NCBI RefSeq assembly: GCF_001889265.1
Contig: NZ_CP018151.1
Coordinates: forward strand, 1,984,001 to 2,048,000
Source: Microbacterium sp. 1.5R
GTDB taxonomy: Bacteria; Actinomycetota; Actinomycetes; Actinomycetales; Microbacteriaceae
DNA: 64,000 nt
Reading direction: 5' to 3'
In this document: positions 15,438 to 24,688 of the stretch, piece by piece
Position numbering within the stretch: position 1 is the stretch's first letter
How the letters are laid out: each line of letters starts with the position of its first letter
Position numbers and translations under genes: made by a program
Notes under the pieces: generated by a model
What the model was told of the DNA's origin: nothing
The model's database searches: none
Seen by the model: only the letters and a program-made list of their open reading frames with translations

Positions 15438-17100
15438 GCGGGATGCTCCGTCTCTTGTCGCGGGTGCGGCGCTTCTCGACGCCGCGGTGGTGAGGCAGGG
15501 GGATGGCGAGCAGGTGCGTCACCTCGAGCTCCTGGGTGCTCATCGCGCGCGCACGGGCGATCTGCTGGGCGTCGAACTCGGTGGTGCGACCTTCGTGTTG
15601 ACTCACGTGCTCGCGCCACGAGCCGACGGAGTACGCCTCGATGACCGACCCCGGGTCGTCGGCGTCGACGTACACCTGCCACGCCCGCGCCCCCGTCCGC
15701 AGACGGGTCTGCTGCACGCCGGTCATCGTGTCGAGGAGCTCCTGTCTCCGCTCGACCGGAATGCGATACCGGATGACCACCAGAACGGGCGCGTCGTCAG
15801 CACCGTCCGGGCGGGGCCGGTCCTCGACCCCCGGCACCTCCACGATGCCGCGGCCGATGCCGCTCGTCGCCGGCATGGGCCACACGAGCAGGGAGAGTCC
15901 GCCCAGGCCGCAGAGGATCCCGGCCCCGATGACCACGAGCCCGGGATCCCACACGGACGCGAGCACGCCCGCGCCCGCAGACCCGGCGGCCGTGCAGCCG
16001 AAGAGGACGAGCTGGTAGAACGACAGGCCGCGCGTACGCACCCAGACGGGCAGGAACGCCTGCACCGTGCCGTTGATGGTCGCGATCACCCCGATCCAGG
16101 CGAGACCGGTCGCCACGAGCGCCGGAAAGGTGATCCACAGGGTCGGCGAGGTCACGAGGACCACGAGTCCCGCCCCGAAGACCACGGACGAGGTCAGCAC
16201 CACACCGTTGACCGCTGCGACGCGCCGCGCCCACGGAAGCACGAACGCACCGACGATCGATCCTGCTCCCAGCGCTGCCAGCAGAAGGCCGTAGCCACTC
16301 GCAGAGAACCCGAGCGAGTTCTTGGCGATGGTCGGCAGCAGCGCCCAGAGCGCGTTCGCCGGTATCAGGAAGACGGCGAGCCGCAGCAGGATGCGGCGGA
16401 CGATCCGCGAGTGGCGGATGTAGCGGATGCCGGCCCGCGTCGCATCGACGAAGGGCTCGGGCCGAGCCACCGGCGGACTGTAGGTCTTCCAGAAGAGCAG
16501 CACGCCCAGGAACACCAGGAAGGAGAGCGCATTGAGCAGGAAGACCGCCGCGACGCCGAACTGGGCGACCACGAGGCCGGCGATCGCCGGTCCCACCGCG
16601 CGGGCGATGTTCACGCCGATCGAGGAGAGGCTCGCCGCATCGATCAGGAGCTTCGGTGGCACGATGTCCGGCACGAGTGCCTGGAATGCCGGCAGCTGGA
16701 TGGCCGAGACCGTCCCCAGCACGAACGTCGACGCCAGCAGGATGGTCGTGGTCGTCTGGCCGACCGCGGTCAGATACGTGAGACCCAGCACGACGGCGAG
16801 TTGGACCGTCTGCGACCAGAGAAGGACGCGCCGACGGTTGAGGAACTCGCCGATGACGCCGGCCGGGATCGCGAACAGGAGCACGGGCGCTGCCGATGCC
16901 GTCTGCACGAGCGCGACGAGCAGCGGCGAGCTGTCGTCCTGCACCAGGAGCCATTGAGCGCCGACGGTCTGCATCCAGCTGCCGATGTTGCTGACGATCG
17001 ATGCCAGCCACACCAGGCGGAAGATCGGGACGGCGAGCGGCGCGAACCCCGCCGTCCAACCGGGGCGGGTGTCGACAGCACTCCCCTGCTGCTCAGCCAC
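15427..17100 (-). CDS. MFS transporter (MFS_3 / EntS-like) with C-terminal ABM-like domain
   Basis: The 557-residue protein has twelve hydrophobic segments, with an MFS_3-type start (FRLVWLASIVSNIGSWMQTV) and RRRVLLWSQTVQLAVV at the first cytoplasmic loop. After the last helix, near residue 405, a soluble domain of ~140 residues begins (APVLVVIRYRIPVERRQELL); it resembles the antibiotic-biosynthesis-monooxygenase-like extension found on this family. It lies between the hydrolase and oxdC with overlaps on both sides. Substrate is unknown; the operon suggests an organic acid or small toxic metabolite. Confidence 0.85.
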   Translation of the reverse strand: MAEQQGSAVDTRPGWTAGFAPLAVPIFRLVWLASIVSNIGSWMQTVGAQWLLVQDDSSPLLVALVQTASAAPVLLFAIPAGVIGEFLNRRRVLLWSQTVQLAVVLGLTYLTAVGQTTTTILLASTFVLGTVSAIQLPAFQALVPDIVPPKLLIDAASLSSIGVNIARAVGPAIAGLVVAQFGVAAVFLLNALSFLVFLGVLLFWKTYSPPVARPEPFVDATRAGIRYIRHSRIVRRILLRLAVFLIPANALWALLPTIAKNSLGFSASGYGLLLAALGAGSIVGAFVLPWARRVAAVNGVVLTSSVVFGAGLVVLVTSPTLWITFPALVATGLAWIGVIATINGTVQAFLPVWVRTRGLSFYQLVLFGCTAAGSAGAGVLASVWDPGLVVIGAGILCGLGGLSLLVWPMPATSGIGRGIVEVPGVEDRPRPDGADDAPVLVVIRYRIPVERRQELLDTMTGVQQTRLRTGARAWQVYVDADDPGSVIEAYSVGSWREHVSQHEGRTTEFDAQQIARARAMSTQELEVTHLLAIPLPHHRGVEKRRTRDKRRSIPHGT

Positions 17101-17818
17101 GGGTCTCGATCTCGTCGAGGATGCTGTCGATGAACCGCACGATCTCCGCGGCGTGCGTCTGCGTGACCAGGTGCGGTGCGTCCAGCTCCCTCACCGCTCG
17201 ACATCCCGCTCGCCGATATCCGAAGCGCTGGAGGTGCGGGCTGATGAGACGGTCGTGAGTCGCCACGACGCCCCAGCTCGGCGTCACGCTCCAGCCCGCG
17301 CCGGACGCCCGCTCGGCGAACACGGAGTCGGAGATCGGGCGCTGTGAGACCGCGAGGACTCCCGATTCGTCGGCGGGAAGGCCCTGCGCGAGAAGGCGCG
17401 CGAACTGGTCGGGTGCGACGGTCAGCTCCGTTCGCCGTGCGCCGTCTTCACCCGGGAACACGGTGGCCACGAGATGCGCGGATGCCTCTGCCGGCGCGAA
17501 GAGGTCTCGCATCTCGGCGATGCTCTCGCCCCGTTCCAGCGCATAGCCCGCGATGAAGAGCAGCCCTGAGACGTTCGCCGCCTCGCCGACGACCGTGATG
17601 ACGGCCGCGCCATACCCGTGTCCGACGAGCAGCACCTCTCCGTCGACGTGCTCGACGATCGTGCGGATGTAGTCGCAGTCGCCGCGGAAGCTGCGGCCGG
17701 TCACCGGAGAAGCGAGCACCCGGTGTCCGCCGTCTAGCAGGCGGAGCACGACCGGCCACCAACCGGATGCGTCGAGGAAGGCTCCGTGCACGAGGACGAC
17801 CGTGCTGCTGCTCATCAT
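17093..17818 (-). CDS. Alpha/beta hydrolase-fold protein with the nucleophile Ser replaced by Gly
   Basis: The 241-residue protein has the alpha/beta hydrolase fold of the EstC-like group: VVLVHGAFLDASGWWPVVLR at the N-terminus and a C-terminal His in LVTQTHAAEI. At the nucleophile elbow the usual GHSYG reads GHGYG (Gly68, codon GGG at 17615-17617). The catalytic serine is therefore absent and ordinary esterase activity is not expected; it may be a binding protein or lyase-like relative. The start follows GAGGTGACGCG. It is first gene of the oxdC operon, overlapping the MFS gene by 8 bases. Confidence 0.82.
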   Translation of the reverse strand: MMSSSTVVLVHGAFLDASGWWPVVLRLLDGGHRVLASPVTGRSFRGDCDYIRTIVEHVDGEVLLVGHGYGAAVITVVGEAANVSGLLFIAGYALERGESIAEMRDLFAPAEASAHLVATVFPGEDGARRTELTVAPDQFARLLAQGLPADESGVLAVSQRPISDSVFAERASGAGWSVTPSWGVVATHDRLISPHLQRFGYRRAGCRAVRELDAPHLVTQTHAAEIVRFIDSILDEIETRG

Positions 17819-18048
17819 CGCGTCACCTCGTGTCCCTTCGTCCGCTGAATACGAATCTATGAACCGTCAGACTCACGACCATGCGACAGGAGTCGAAGAC
17901 GGTCGTTCCTCACTTCTGCCTGCTTTCCGCCTGGTGCGGCTGCTCGGAAGACGCTTCTATGGGGCGTACTCGAGTTCGGTGGATGTGACGTCCGCATCCA
18001 TCGACGCAGAGCGACACGGTGAGCCCATCCCCCGCACAGGAGCGACCC

Positions 18049-19119
18049 ATGACGATCAGCGATACGACGACCCCCGCAGCCTCGACGGCGCTGTCGGAGA
18101 TCGCCCTCCAACTCGCAGCATCCCTGCACCGCCGAGTGGTCGTGCACGAGTTCGGTCCGGCGGCGTCCGACGGCGGGCTGTCCGCATCACCTCAGGCATC
18201 CGCCTCGCTCCTCTCCGTTCCGGTGCATGACGACGGTGTCCCGGTCGCCGTCATCGAGATCGACCTCGGAGATGGGCCGCAGCTCACGGCGAGCGAGTTC
18301 GAGGCGATCGATGCGGCCGTCGCCCTCACCCGTATCGCCCTGCGCAGGGCCCCTGGCTCGTCGCGTGTCGATCGAGAGTCGATCCTGGTCGATCTGCTGC
18401 ACGCCGACGAGTCCGTGCGTCGCGGCGCCTTCGCGCACGCCGTCCAGCAGCGGTGGCTCCGGCCGGGCCCCGGCACGGTCGCTCGAGCCGTCCTCATCGA
18501 TGCGACGGTGAGCGATGTCGACCGCATCGCCTTCGGACGCCACCTGACGCGCCTCCGGCCCGTGCCGGCTCATTTCATCGGGCTGGAGCGCGGTGTCGTC
18601 CTGCTCGTGGGACAGCCGTCCGACAACGGCCTCACCGACCTCCTCCTCGACGAGGCGGCGAGACGCGGCATCCGCATTCTCGGAATCGGCACCGCGTCCC
18701 CTGCGCAGGGCGCGTCGGACCTGCGCAGCGCCGCCGATGAGGCCGTCATCGCCGCCTCTCTCGCGGCCGCCCTCCCGCAGTTCCACCCCTCGGTCGACTC
18801 GAGCGCTCTCGGCGGATGGCGGCTGCTCGCCTCGGCGTCAGCCGATCCGGCAGCACTCCGGATCATCTCGCCCGCCGCGCATGCGCTCTACTCCCAACGA
18901 GACGATAGCCAGCGGGTGACCGTCGAGACGTATCTCGACGTGGGTGCGAACGTCGTCGCGGCATGCCGCATCCTGTTCGTCCATCGGACTACGCTCTACT
19001 ACCGGCTCGAGCGTCTGCCCGAGGTGGTCAGAGAGGCGCTCGACGACGGCGTCGCGCGCAGCACTCTCCATCTTGCGTTGAAGCTCATCAGGCTCTGGGA
19101 GTCGACCGGCCGCCTGTGA
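18049..19119 (+). CDS. PucR/CdaR-type transcriptional regulator
   Basis: This is a 356-residue protein. The C-terminal ~60 residues (VTVETYLDVGANVVAACRIL, then FVHRTTLYYRLERL) are the PucR/CdaR helix-turn-helix. The N-terminal half is a GAF-like or GGDEF-like sensing region (LSVPVHDDGVPVAVIEIDLG). The ATG at 18049 follows CAGGAGCGACCC. It is divergent from the hydrolase-MFS-oxdC operon across a 230-base gap, so it is the obvious candidate regulator of that operon. PucR-family proteins often respond to metabolites such as allantoin, glycerate or sugar acids. Confidence 0.85.
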   Translation: MTISDTTTPAASTALSEIALQLAASLHRRVVVHEFGPAASDGGLSASPQASASLLSVPVHDDGVPVAVIEIDLGDGPQLTASEFEAIDAAVALTRIALRRAPGSSRVDRESILVDLLHADESVRRGAFAHAVQQRWLRPGPGTVARAVLIDATVSDVDRIAFGRHLTRLRPVPAHFIGLERGVVLLVGQPSDNGLTDLLLDEAARRGIRILGIGTASPAQGASDLRSAADEAVIAASLAAALPQFHPSVDSSALGGWRLLASASADPAALRIISPAAHALYSQRDDSQRVTVETYLDVGANVVAACRILFVHRTTLYYRLERLPEVVREALDDGVARSTLHLALKLIRLWESTGRL

Positions 19120-19140
19120 CCGCGGGACCCCGCCGGACGA

Positions 19141-21432
19141 TCACGCTGCATCGCCCTCTGAACCGGGTGCGCGAGACGTGCCGATGAGCGACACCTCCCG
19201 GCGCACTCTGTCGAAGATGAACGCCTCGCTGCTCCCCGGCCCCAGCATGGCCAGAGCCTCATCCGCCTCGGCGATCGCAGCGTCGCCGTCGCCCGCGTGG
19301 ATCAGCGCACGGATGTGCCGGCGCATCATCAGCAGCACACGGGTGTCGTCCTTGAGCGATCGTGCGATCTCGATGCCCAGCGCGCCGACTCGGACCGCGT
19401 CCTCGTGTCGTCCGACGGCGACGTAGGCGTCGACGAGGTCGAGGCACGCCGCGAACTGCGTGACGATGCTGGTCAGACTGTCCGTGGTCTCGGCGGATCG
19501 GACGCGCGCGAGCGTCGCCTCCGTCTCGGGGATCGACTCGAGGTACTTGCCGCGTCGGGCCTTGACCATCGACGAGAGCACCTGCGCGTTCTCCGCCCCT
19601 GTCGTCTCCTGAGCCGCGCGAAAGGCGACCATGGCGGCCGCGGCCGCCTCGTCGGCCTCGACGAGACGATCCAGCGTCCAGCTCGCCCACCCGATGTAGT
19701 AGTGCGCCCAGCCCTGCTGCGCGGCATCACCCGCGCGGGTGGCCGCCTCCAGCGCGGCATGCCCGGTGAGTACCGCGTGCGCCCGGTCACCGACCTCGAC
19801 GATCTCCGCCCACGCGACGTACCCCAGCTGCGCGGCTTCTGCTCTCGGGTCGCCCAGCCTCTTCGCCGCCGCAGCCGCGAGAGAGAAGAATCGATGCCAG
19901 TGTCCCCACGTGATCCAGATGTCGGAGTACCAGTGCAGCGCATCCGCGACGTCGCAGACCATCGCGTCCTCGCCGAGCTCCGCTGCCTCCGCATACGCCG
20001 GCCACCAGTGCTCGACCTCCTCGCGGATCCACACCGCGGCGGCCTCGGCATCGATGAAGCTGCGGCCGTTGCGTGAGACTGCGCTCGCATCCCTTCCCGG
20101 TTCGTACCACGCGCCGGCGCGCTCCAGACTCCCCAGCAGCCACGCGCGGATATGGGCGTGCCGCCGTGCGATCTCATCGGATCCGACAGCATCGCGCAGC
20201 TTGCCCAGCCCGAAGAGACGCATCAGGTCGTGCAGACGGTAGCGGTCGCCACCACGCGCCTCGAGCATTCCCAGGTCCGTGAGGTCGTCCAGCCGTCGCT
20301 CCACCTCGGCCACATCTGACGATCGCACGGCAGCCGCGGCGAGATGGGCCCCGAAGGTGCGACCGTCGATGAGCGAGATCCACCGGAACAGCGCGGCAGT
20401 GCGCGGGTCCAGCTCCTCGTAGGAGAGAGAGATGGCCGCTTCCACGGCCAGGTCACCGGCGACGAGCATGCGCAGCCTGTCCTCCGACGTGCGCAGTCGG
20501 CTCAGGAGATCGGCGGCCGTCCATGAGGGGCGACTGGCGATGCGGTTGCCGACCACTCGAAGCGCGAGGGGCACGTCGTCGCACAGGGCCGCGATCTCAC
20601 TCAGCGCATCCAGATCGGAGGCATCGTCATGCGGGATGAGACGACCGAGGAACGCGATGCTCTCGTCCCGCTGCAGGGGCCCGAGCCGCAGGCGCCGCAC
20701 CCCTTCGAGGCCTGCGAGACTGCGGCGCGACGTCACGACCACGACATCCCCCGCGCAGATCGACAGGATCGGACGGATCTGCGCCTCGTTCGCGACGTTG
20801 TCGAGCAGCACCTGGACGGGAGCCTCTGCGACCGCTGCCCGCCATTCCGTTCGCGCCGTCGCCAGATCAGCAGGCGGCTTCTGCTCCGCTCCGGGGAGCT
20901 GCCGCAGCATGGCGGTGACCACCTGGAGCGGTGTCAGCGGAGACGAGCTGAAGCCGTCCAGCCCCACGAAGACCAGCGGACGGCGGTCGGCCTCTCCTCC
21001 ACGCGACAGGATCTCGACGGCGCCGGTCGTCTTGCCGATTCCCGGCGCGCCGCTGATGACCAGCGCCGGTCGCTGCCGATCTGCGGGCGGAGGGCCGTGC
21101 AGGATGCGAAGTGCTTCATCGATCTCGGCCTGCCGGCCCGAGAAGTCGAACACCCGGTGCGGGGCTATGGCCCCCGCGGGCTCTGTCGCGACGGCGGCAC
21201 GGGGCCGGGCACGCGCAGCGCGGAGGAACGCATGCTGATCGGCCACATCGAGTCCGAGTCCGTCGGCGAGCGCATCGACGGTGCGCCGTTGCGGCGAGGC
21301 GCTCGCTCCGCGTTCGAGGTCGCCGATCGTGCGCACGCTCACCCCGGATCGAGACGCCAGCGCTTCGAGAGTCAGGTTCTGGCCCACGCGCAACGAGCGC
21401 AGCATCAGCCCGAAGGGTGAGGGTTGTGTCAC
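19141..21432 (-). CDS. STAND-type regulator: Xre HTH + NB-ARC-like ATPase + TPR
   Basis: The 763-residue protein has three parts. Residues 7-65 are an Xre-like helix-turn-helix (LEALASRSGVSVRTIGDLER). An NB-ARC-like ATPase follows, with Walker A GAPGIGKTT at about 128-136 and a Walker B-like VQVLLDNV near 220. The remaining ~380 residues are helical TPR-like repeats ending near the stop. This is the layout of SARP/AfsR-like and LuxR-type STAND regulators, here with an Xre N-terminus. Target genes are unknown. The GTG start follows GAAAGGCGGACGTC. It is convergent with the PucR gene. Confidence 0.85.
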   Translation of the reverse strand: MTQPSPFGLMLRSLRVGQNLTLEALASRSGVSVRTIGDLERGASASPQRRTVDALADGLGLDVADQHAFLRAARARPRAAVATEPAGAIAPHRVFDFSGRQAEIDEALRILHGPPPADRQRPALVISGAPGIGKTTGAVEILSRGGEADRRPLVFVGLDGFSSSPLTPLQVVTAMLRQLPGAEQKPPADLATARTEWRAAVAEAPVQVLLDNVANEAQIRPILSICAGDVVVVTSRRSLAGLEGVRRLRLGPLQRDESIAFLGRLIPHDDASDLDALSEIAALCDDVPLALRVVGNRIASRPSWTAADLLSRLRTSEDRLRMLVAGDLAVEAAISLSYEELDPRTAALFRWISLIDGRTFGAHLAAAAVRSSDVAEVERRLDDLTDLGMLEARGGDRYRLHDLMRLFGLGKLRDAVGSDEIARRHAHIRAWLLGSLERAGAWYEPGRDASAVSRNGRSFIDAEAAAVWIREEVEHWWPAYAEAAELGEDAMVCDVADALHWYSDIWITWGHWHRFFSLAAAAAKRLGDPRAEAAQLGYVAWAEIVEVGDRAHAVLTGHAALEAATRAGDAAQQGWAHYYIGWASWTLDRLVEADEAAAAAMVAFRAAQETTGAENAQVLSSMVKARRGKYLESIPETEATLARVRSAETTDSLTSIVTQFAACLDLVDAYVAVGRHEDAVRVGALGIEIARSLKDDTRVLLMMRRHIRALIHAGDGDAAIAEADEALAMLGPGSSEAFIFDRVRREVSLIGTSRAPGSEGDAA

Positions 21433-21494
21433 GACGTCCGCCTTTCGCTGATCTCAGCTTGGCAGGTCTCGTCGGCGGGATGATGGCGCGCCGG

Positions 21495-22748
21495 TTACGG
21501 GGCGGTTTCGTCGGGACCGGACACTGCACGTCCGGCCCTCGCGCCGGGCTCCTGACCGACGAGCGCGCGACGCATGACGACCGCCGCCGAGACGGTCGCG
21601 ACCGACACGATCGAGATGAAGACGAGGAGCACCGTGGTCTGCGATGCGAACGTGAGGATCACTCCGATCGCGAGCACCGGAAGCGCGAGGCCGCAGTAGG
21701 CGATGAGGAAGACCAGCGCGAGCGTCTCCCCCCGTCGTCCCGGCTCGGCGAGACCCGCGGCCGTCGCGACCGACGACTTGAACAGCAGCCCGACGCCGAC
21801 GCCTGCGACGACGCCTCCGAAGAGGAACACCGCGAGCGACGGCACCAGCGTTCCTGCGGCGACGGCGACGAGCCCGCATGCGCAGCAGACGGCCGCGACC
21901 GTCAGCTGGATGCGCAGCGGCACCCGAGCGAGAGCCACCTGGCCGGTTGCCGCGGCAGCGAACACCGAGCACGCGGTGATACCGGCGAGAAGGTGGTCAT
22001 GCTCGCCGAACGTGCTGATGAGGATGGTGGGCGCGAGAGAGGTGAACAGGCCGAACAGGGCGAATCCGGCGAATGCTCCGAAGCCCGCGGCGATGAATGC
22101 CGCCCTCGATCGCGGCGGTGCGGCGATGCGTTGCGGCCTGTACCGTCTCGGCTCGCCGGGTGGTGTCACCGTCTCCGGGACACCGGACACCGCGATGGCG
22201 GCCGCGATGAGCACCACGAGGAAGACCGCGTGCGGCAGCACCAGCGGCGCGGGCAGGAACTCGGCGAACAGACCGCCGATCAGCGGTCCGAGCGCCAGTC
22301 CGCCGAGATTGGCGGCACCCGCCACGGATGCGGCCACGATCGCGTTCTCGCTGGGGCGCGCCTGGGCCCGCAGCTCACCCAGATGCGCGGTGGCGGTGGC
22401 GGTGAGGATGCCGACGCTCGCGCCGTTCACCAGCCTCGCGGCGAGCAGTCCCGGCACCTCGTGCCATGCGAGGAACAGGACGGCGCTGAGAGCCGCGATG
22501 AGGATCGCGATCACCAGCATCCGCCGTCGCCCCATCCAGTCGCTGACATGCCCGAGCAGGAAGAGGCTGAGCACGACGCCGACGGCGAAGGCCGCGAAGA
22601 TCAGGGTGATCACCGAGACCGGGAACCCGTCGACCTCCTGGTACAGCGGGTACAGAGGGGTCGGCACGGTCGCGTACGCCATCACGAGCAGGAAGGCGGA
22701 GGCGACCACCCAGAATCCCGCCCCGTGCGAGATCCGGGAGTTCGACAT
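21495..22748 (-). CDS. MFS drug/metabolite efflux transporter
   Basis: The 417-residue, 12-helix MFS protein has motif A after helix 2 (GHVSDWMGRRRMLV) and a motif-C-like stretch in helix 5 (GGLALGPLIGGLFAEF). The ATG at 22748 is chosen because a TAGCGT -10 hexamer lies 7 bases upstream (leaderless); an ATG 12 codons earlier would sit on that promoter. It is transcribed alone, divergent from an esterase gene. Substrate unknown. Confidence 0.85.
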   Translation of the reverse strand: MSNSRISHGAGFWVVASAFLLVMAYATVPTPLYPLYQEVDGFPVSVITLIFAAFAVGVVLSLFLLGHVSDWMGRRRMLVIAILIAALSAVLFLAWHEVPGLLAARLVNGASVGILTATATAHLGELRAQARPSENAIVAASVAGAANLGGLALGPLIGGLFAEFLPAPLVLPHAVFLVVLIAAAIAVSGVPETVTPPGEPRRYRPQRIAAPPRSRAAFIAAGFGAFAGFALFGLFTSLAPTILISTFGEHDHLLAGITACSVFAAAATGQVALARVPLRIQLTVAAVCCACGLVAVAAGTLVPSLAVFLFGGVVAGVGVGLLFKSSVATAAGLAEPGRRGETLALVFLIAYCGLALPVLAIGVILTFASQTTVLLVFISIVSVATVSAAVVMRRALVGQEPGARAGRAVSGPDETAP

Positions 22749-22943
22749 GGTCGAGACGCTATCGATGCGGCCTCGACGCCGCACCGGACAGATGTCGAAA
22801 ACGGCGGGGACGGATTCTGGACAGATGTCGAGCGCGCCGTGAGGACGGACGGGTTAGCGTGGTCGCGCTCCCACGAAGCTGACGTGGGGCGTTCGACAGT
22901 CGTCCTGATCTCTCTCGGGACGGCGGAAACCTGGAGGCTGATC

Positions 22944-23780
22944 ATGGCGTTCGTGACCACGGATGATGGCGCAGAGATCTACTACAAGGACTGGGGCAGC
23001 CCCGACGCGCAGCCCATCATGTTCCACCACGGCTGGCCGCTCTCGTCCGACGACTGGGACGCGCAGATGCTGTTCTTCCTCGACAAGGGCTACCGCGTCA
23101 TCGCGAGCGACCGCCGGGGCCACGGAAGGTCGTCGCAGATCGGCACCGGCCATGACATGGACCACTACGCCAGCGATGCCTCGGCCGTCGTCGAGCACCT
23201 CGACCTCCGCAACGCCATCCACATCGGGCACTCGACGGGCGGCGGCCAGGTCGCGCGCTACGTCGCGCAGTACGGACAGCCGCAGGGCCGCGTCGCCAAG
23301 GCGGTGCTCGTCTCGTCGGTGCCGCCGCTGATGGTGCAGACCGACAGCAACCCCGAGGGCACCCCGATCTCGGTCTTCGACGGCTTCCGCGAGGCACTCG
23401 CCGCGAATCGCGCCGAGTTCTTCCAGGCTGTCGCCTCCGGGCCCTTCTACGGCTTCAACCGTGATGGTGTCACGCTGTCGCAGCCCGTGGTCGACAACTG
23501 GTGGCGACAGGGCATGACGGGCAGCGCCCTCGCTCACTACGAGGGGATCAAGGCCTTCTCCGAGACGGACCAGACCGAAGACCTCACGGCGATCACCGTT
23601 CCGGTCCTCGTGATCCAGGGCGACGACGACCAGGTCGTGCCGTACAAGGATGCCGCTCTGAAGCAGGCGGAGCTCCTGAGCGACTCGACCCTGAAGATCT
23701 ACCCCGGGTTCCCCCACGGCATGCTGACGACGCACGCCGATGTGATCAACCCCGACATCCTCGCCTTCATCCAGCAGTAG
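22944..23780 (+). CDS. Alpha/beta hydrolase (arylesterase / non-heme chloroperoxidase group)
   Basis: The 278-residue protein has a complete catalytic set: IGHSTGGGQVARYVA (nucleophile Ser), GDDDQVVPYKDA (Asp) and GFPHGMLTT (His). HHGWPLSSDDWDAQM forms the oxyanion region and RRGHGRSSQ follows it, as in bacterial non-heme haloperoxidases/arylesterases, usually ~275 residues. The probable activity is esterase, with perhydrolase as a side activity in relatives. The ATG follows CTGGAGGCTGATC. A bidirectional hairpin separates it from the convergent HIT gene. Confidence 0.88.
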   Translation: MAFVTTDDGAEIYYKDWGSPDAQPIMFHHGWPLSSDDWDAQMLFFLDKGYRVIASDRRGHGRSSQIGTGHDMDHYASDASAVVEHLDLRNAIHIGHSTGGGQVARYVAQYGQPQGRVAKAVLVSSVPPLMVQTDSNPEGTPISVFDGFREALAANRAEFFQAVASGPFYGFNRDGVTLSQPVVDNWWRQGMTGSALAHYEGIKAFSETDQTEDLTAITVPVLVIQGDDDQVVPYKDAALKQAELLSDSTLKIYPGFPHGMLTTHADVINPDILAFIQQ

Positions 23781-23797
23781 CCGCCCACGCGGCACAC

Positions 23798-23834
23798 GAT
23801 GGCGCATCCGGACCGAGAGTCCGGGTGCGCCATC
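23798..23834. terminator. Bidirectional terminator between convergent genes
   Basis: Two 16-base arms, GATGGCGCATCCGGAC and GTCCGGGTGCGCCATC, pair with one mismatch around a 5-base loop. The hairpin fills the 55-base gap between the esterase gene and the HIT gene, which converge on it. Confidence 0.75.
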
Positions 23835-23835
23835 G

Positions 23836-24270
23836 CTATGTCCCGGCGAGACCGGCCCCGGCCACGTCGAAGGCCGCGGCGAGCAGTCCGACGGCCATCG
23901 CTTCACGAAGCGCCTCGAGCGGCCGGCACGCCCTCGGGTCCTCGTCGGGGCCGTGGTCAGGACGAGGGTCGCGGTCTCGGCGGCGCGGGACCAGGTGCGC
24001 ATGCACATGCGGCCCTGCAGCTCCGGAGAGCACGACATCGACCCGATCGGCTCCGGTCGCTCGGCGGATGATGCGAGAGGCGAACTGGATGTCGACCAGG
24101 AAGAGCTCGGCGATCTCCGCCGGCGCGTCGGCGATGTCGTCGTAGTGATCGCGGAGGCTCAGGATGCTCCGGCCGGGGAACCGGGCGTCGGAGAGCAGTC
24201 CCACACGCGAGACGGTGAGTCGGCCCACCGGATTGACCACGATGAACCGACACTCTCGACAGATGTCCAC
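23836..24270 (-). CDS. HIT-family nucleotide hydrolase/transferase
   Basis: The 144-residue protein carries the histidine triad GPHVHAHLVPRRR; the last His is the nucleophile that forms a nucleotidyl intermediate. The N-terminus MDICRECRFIVVN contains a CxxC pair as in several bacterial HIT proteins that bind zinc. Probable activity is hydrolysis of dinucleoside polyphosphates or nucleoside phosphoramidates. The GTG at 24270 is chosen because GGAAGGAGG lies 4 bases upstream; an ATG 12 codons earlier has no such site. Confidence 0.85.
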   Translation of the reverse strand: MDICRECRFIVVNPVGRLTVSRVGLLSDARFPGRSILSLRDHYDDIADAPAEIAELFLVDIQFASRIIRRATGADRVDVVLSGAAGPHVHAHLVPRRRDRDPRPDHGPDEDPRACRPLEALREAMAVGLLAAAFDVAGAGLAGT

Positions 24271-24462
24271 GTGGCCTCCTTCCCGGCATCGCCTCGACGT
24301 CCGCAAGCCGCTCAGAGTCCACGGAGAACTCTACGAGCGGCGCGACGCCGCAGGAAGAAATCAGCCGACCCTGGCCATTCTCGACCCTGCGGAGTAGAGT
24401 TCTGCGCCCCGTCGGAGACACGGGGTGGAGGATCGGCCGCCTTCAGCAGGTGATCGATGCGG

Positions 24463-24535
24463 TGGGCCCTGCCGGGATCGAACCGACGACATCCACGGTG
24501 TAAACGTGGCGCTCTACCAGCTGAGCTAAAGGCCC
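24463..24535 (-). tRNA. tRNA-Val (anticodon TAC)
   Basis: The minus strand folds into a complete cloverleaf. The acceptor stem is GGGCCTT/AGGGCCC with one G-T pair, the D-arm is GCTCAGCTGGTAGAGC, and the anticodon stem CCACG/CGTGG holds loop TTTACAC with anticodon TAC. The T-arm contains GGTTCGATCC. Discriminator base is A. The 3' CCA is not encoded (CCG follows), so it must be added. It reads GUA valine codons, which are rare in a high-GC genome. Confidence 0.97.
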
Positions 24536-24590
24536 TGGTGCGTCCCAGTCTACAGATGACCCGATGCGCGCTGATGTCGTGGAAGAGGGA

Positions 24591-24596
24591 TAGGCT
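24591..24596 (+). promoter_or_regulatory. Probable -10 element of the aceE promoter
   Basis: TAGGCT at this position would start transcription near 24603. That leaves an 86-base 5' leader before the aceE GTG at 24689, which has its own GAAAGG ribosome-binding site. No convincing -35 is seen, as is usual here. The leader contains no obvious riboswitch. Confidence 0.4.
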
Positions 24597-24688
24597 GAGG
24601 GCGGCACGCGTTGTGCACAGCCGACAAGGCTGCCCGCGTCGCTTCCCGTTTCATTGGCATGACCTGCCAGCTTGACGAAAGGCTCCCC

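Noticed and set aside
15412..17133. A 573-codon plus-strand frame over the MFS gene
   Set aside because: It is antisense to a 12-helix transporter with good motifs and lacks any domain.
17819..18048. Small proteins in the gap before the PucR gene
   Set aside because: Frames there either extend the PucR gene past a good ribosome-binding site or have no start signals; it is better explained as a divergent promoter region.
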